7,769 bases of DNA from Anaerolineales bacterium UBA2317 (GTDB lineage: Bacteria > Chloroflexota > Anaerolineae > Anaerolineales > Villigracilaceae), in NCBI GenBank assembly GCA_002345215.1, contig DDVH01000025.1, positions 185,704-193,472 on the forward strand, in the 5' to 3' direction. Positions 7,001-7,769 of the stretch are shown here, one piece after another (positions within the stretch are counted from its first letter, which is position 1; every line of letters begins with the position of its first letter). The translations under genes were made by a program, and so were the position numbers. The notes below the pieces were generated by a model, which was not told where the DNA came from, did no database searches, and saw nothing but the letters and a program-made list of their open reading frames with translations.

Positions 7001-7769
7001 TTATTTAGATTCTAATTTCTCCAACAACTTCTCTGGCTTATTTGCAAACTCTTCCAATGGAATTTCTTTCCTCGTCAAAGCCAACAAATTATTCGTCAGC
7101 AATTCATTGACAGGCGTCGGGATTCCCAATCTCTTTCCCTCTCTAACAACTGCCCCATTCAAATATTCCACTTCACTTTTTCCACGACCAGAATGCAAGT
7201 CAATATGAAACGATGGCATTTTGTTACCACGTCCACCACCAGCAACACGTGAGACAATCGGTTTAGAAATCCAAAGCGGAAGTTTTGTCGCAAAGGCTAA
7301 AGCACGTGCAGGTGTTCTTGGAACATCCACTACTTCTAAATTCATGGCTTTCATCACTGCCAAGCATTCTTTCAGCATTGCAATCTCAAGTTTATATGAG
7401 TACTTATTTGATAAAACTTGTTTTGCATTCATATTCAAAATTGCAGATGATGCATTTGCTACCAAATTCGTAAATAACTTAGACCATTTCATACTACCTG
7501 CATGTGGATACAAAAAGCATTTCAAAAATGCTTCGTTAAATATATCTACTAATTTTTCCGAAAGTGGATGCCCTGTCGCAACTCCCACGCCACGCAATTT
7601 TTCTAAAACAACATCACCAATTGCTCGTTTACGCACAGCCGTTGTGACAGTTCCATAAATCACTTTGTCATACCCAAAGGCTTGAGCGATCAAAGTTTCA
7701 TTATCCACACCATTCGATAAACACAAAATCGGCGGAATTTTTTCGGCAAACGGTTGCATTGATTCGATT
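7001..7769 (-). CDS. 2-dehydropantoate 2-reductase (ketopantoate reductase) family protein, N-terminus outside window
   Basis: A member of the PanE/ApbA ketopantoate reductase family, which makes pantoate for coenzyme A synthesis with NADPH. Only the end of the Rossmann domain and the C-terminal domain are present; the frame stays open to the right edge (I-E-S before the in-frame ATG at 7759), so that ATG is internal. Counting from it, LSNGVDNE (14-21) matches the family QNGV.N motif with serine in place of glutamine. KWSKLFTNLVAN gives K94, N98 and N102, matching E. coli K176, N180 and N184. HSGRGKSEVEYLNG gives E196, matching E. coli E256. The K-to-E distance is 102 residues here against 80 in E. 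coli, so about 22 extra residues, probably within 143-180 (proline- and glycine-rich). Catalytic residues are intact, so it is probably active, but substrate drift is possible and I give no gene symbol. Confidence 0.87.
   Translation of the reverse strand, partial: IESMQPFAEKIPPILCLSNGVDNETLIAQAFGYDKVIYGTVTTAVRKRAIGDVVLEKLRGVGVATGHPLSEKLVDIFNEAFLKCFLYPHAGSMKWSKLFTNLVANASSAILNMNAKQVLSNKYSYKLEIAMLKECLAVMKAMNLEVVDVPRTPARALAFATKLPLWISKPIVSRVAGGGRGNKMPSFHIDLHSGRGKSEVEYLNGAVVREGKRLGIPTPVNELLTNNLLALTRKEIPLEEFANKPEKLLEKLESK

Noticed and set aside
7004..7016. TTAGA-T-TCTAA inverted repeat as a terminator hairpin
   Set aside because: Its arms leave a single-base loop and contain almost no G or C, so it cannot form a stable hairpin. 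It also lies in the last codons of the reductase gene.
7221..7658. 145-codon plus-strand frame opposite the reductase gene
   Set aside because: It is a shadow of the ketopantoate reductase frame, which has clear catalytic motifs; the opposite product resembles no family.
7001..7759. A complete 252-residue reductase starting at the ATG ending at 7759
   Set aside because: The frame stays open to the right edge and the Rossmann domain that the family needs would be missing. The ATG falls where other family members have an internal residue just before the NGV motif.
1..7769. Defence system, CRISPR array, mobile element or tRNA/rRNA gene
   Set aside because: I looked on both strands for direct repeats with spacers, terminal inverted repeats, transposase or nuclease motifs and tRNA arms, and saw none. 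Almost all the DNA is taken up by ordinary protein genes.

Overview
The window is a dense, AT-rich bacterial chromosomal segment. It holds eight genes on the plus strand, the first cut by the left edge, and one minus-strand gene cut by the right edge. I see no RNA gene, CRISPR array, insertion sequence, phage gene or recognisable defence system. Gene style points to Chloroflexota, probably an Anaerolineae relative: a bacterial-type prolyl-tRNA synthetase with a YASPIGL-type insertion domain, a membrane protein with a bacterial PH domain, a DUF6056-like membrane protein, and a long variant of ketopantoate reductase. This placement is an inference from protein flavour, with moderate to low confidence.

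Layout. The left end (2-679) is the C-terminal 225 residues of a ProS-like protein. It carries the end of the editing/insertion domain, a CxxCG hinge and the anticodon-binding domain, but it lacks the class II motif 3 segment between the hinge and the anticodon domain. Two small membrane proteins follow: a DUF3592-like protein (689-1195) and a PH-domain membrane protein (1192-2079), whose frames overlap by 4 nt. Next come a DUF92 membrane protein (2089-2880), an extended SDR reductase (2882-3913), a YghZ-type aldo/keto reductase (3914-4906), an approximately 11-TM GT-C/DUF6056-like protein (4908-6356) and a histidine-phosphatase-family protein (6367-6999). A ketopantoate-reductase-like gene (7001 to beyond 7769) converges on this run with one base between the stop codons.

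Gaps between plus-strand genes are -4 to 10 nt, so the eight genes probably form one read-through transcription unit. No promoter or terminator fits in the gaps. The cargo is mixed: translation, membrane proteins, carbonyl reduction, envelope glycosylation and a phosphatase. It does not form one obvious pathway. The clearest functional pairing is SDR plus AKR, two NADPH-type carbonyl reductases that abut without a gap; relatives of both are known to reduce methylglyoxal.

The most interesting single observation is the ProS-like protein that keeps an open frame while missing motif 3. It could be a lineage-specific variant, a decayed synthetase or an editing-only paralogue. The part upstream of the window would decide between these.
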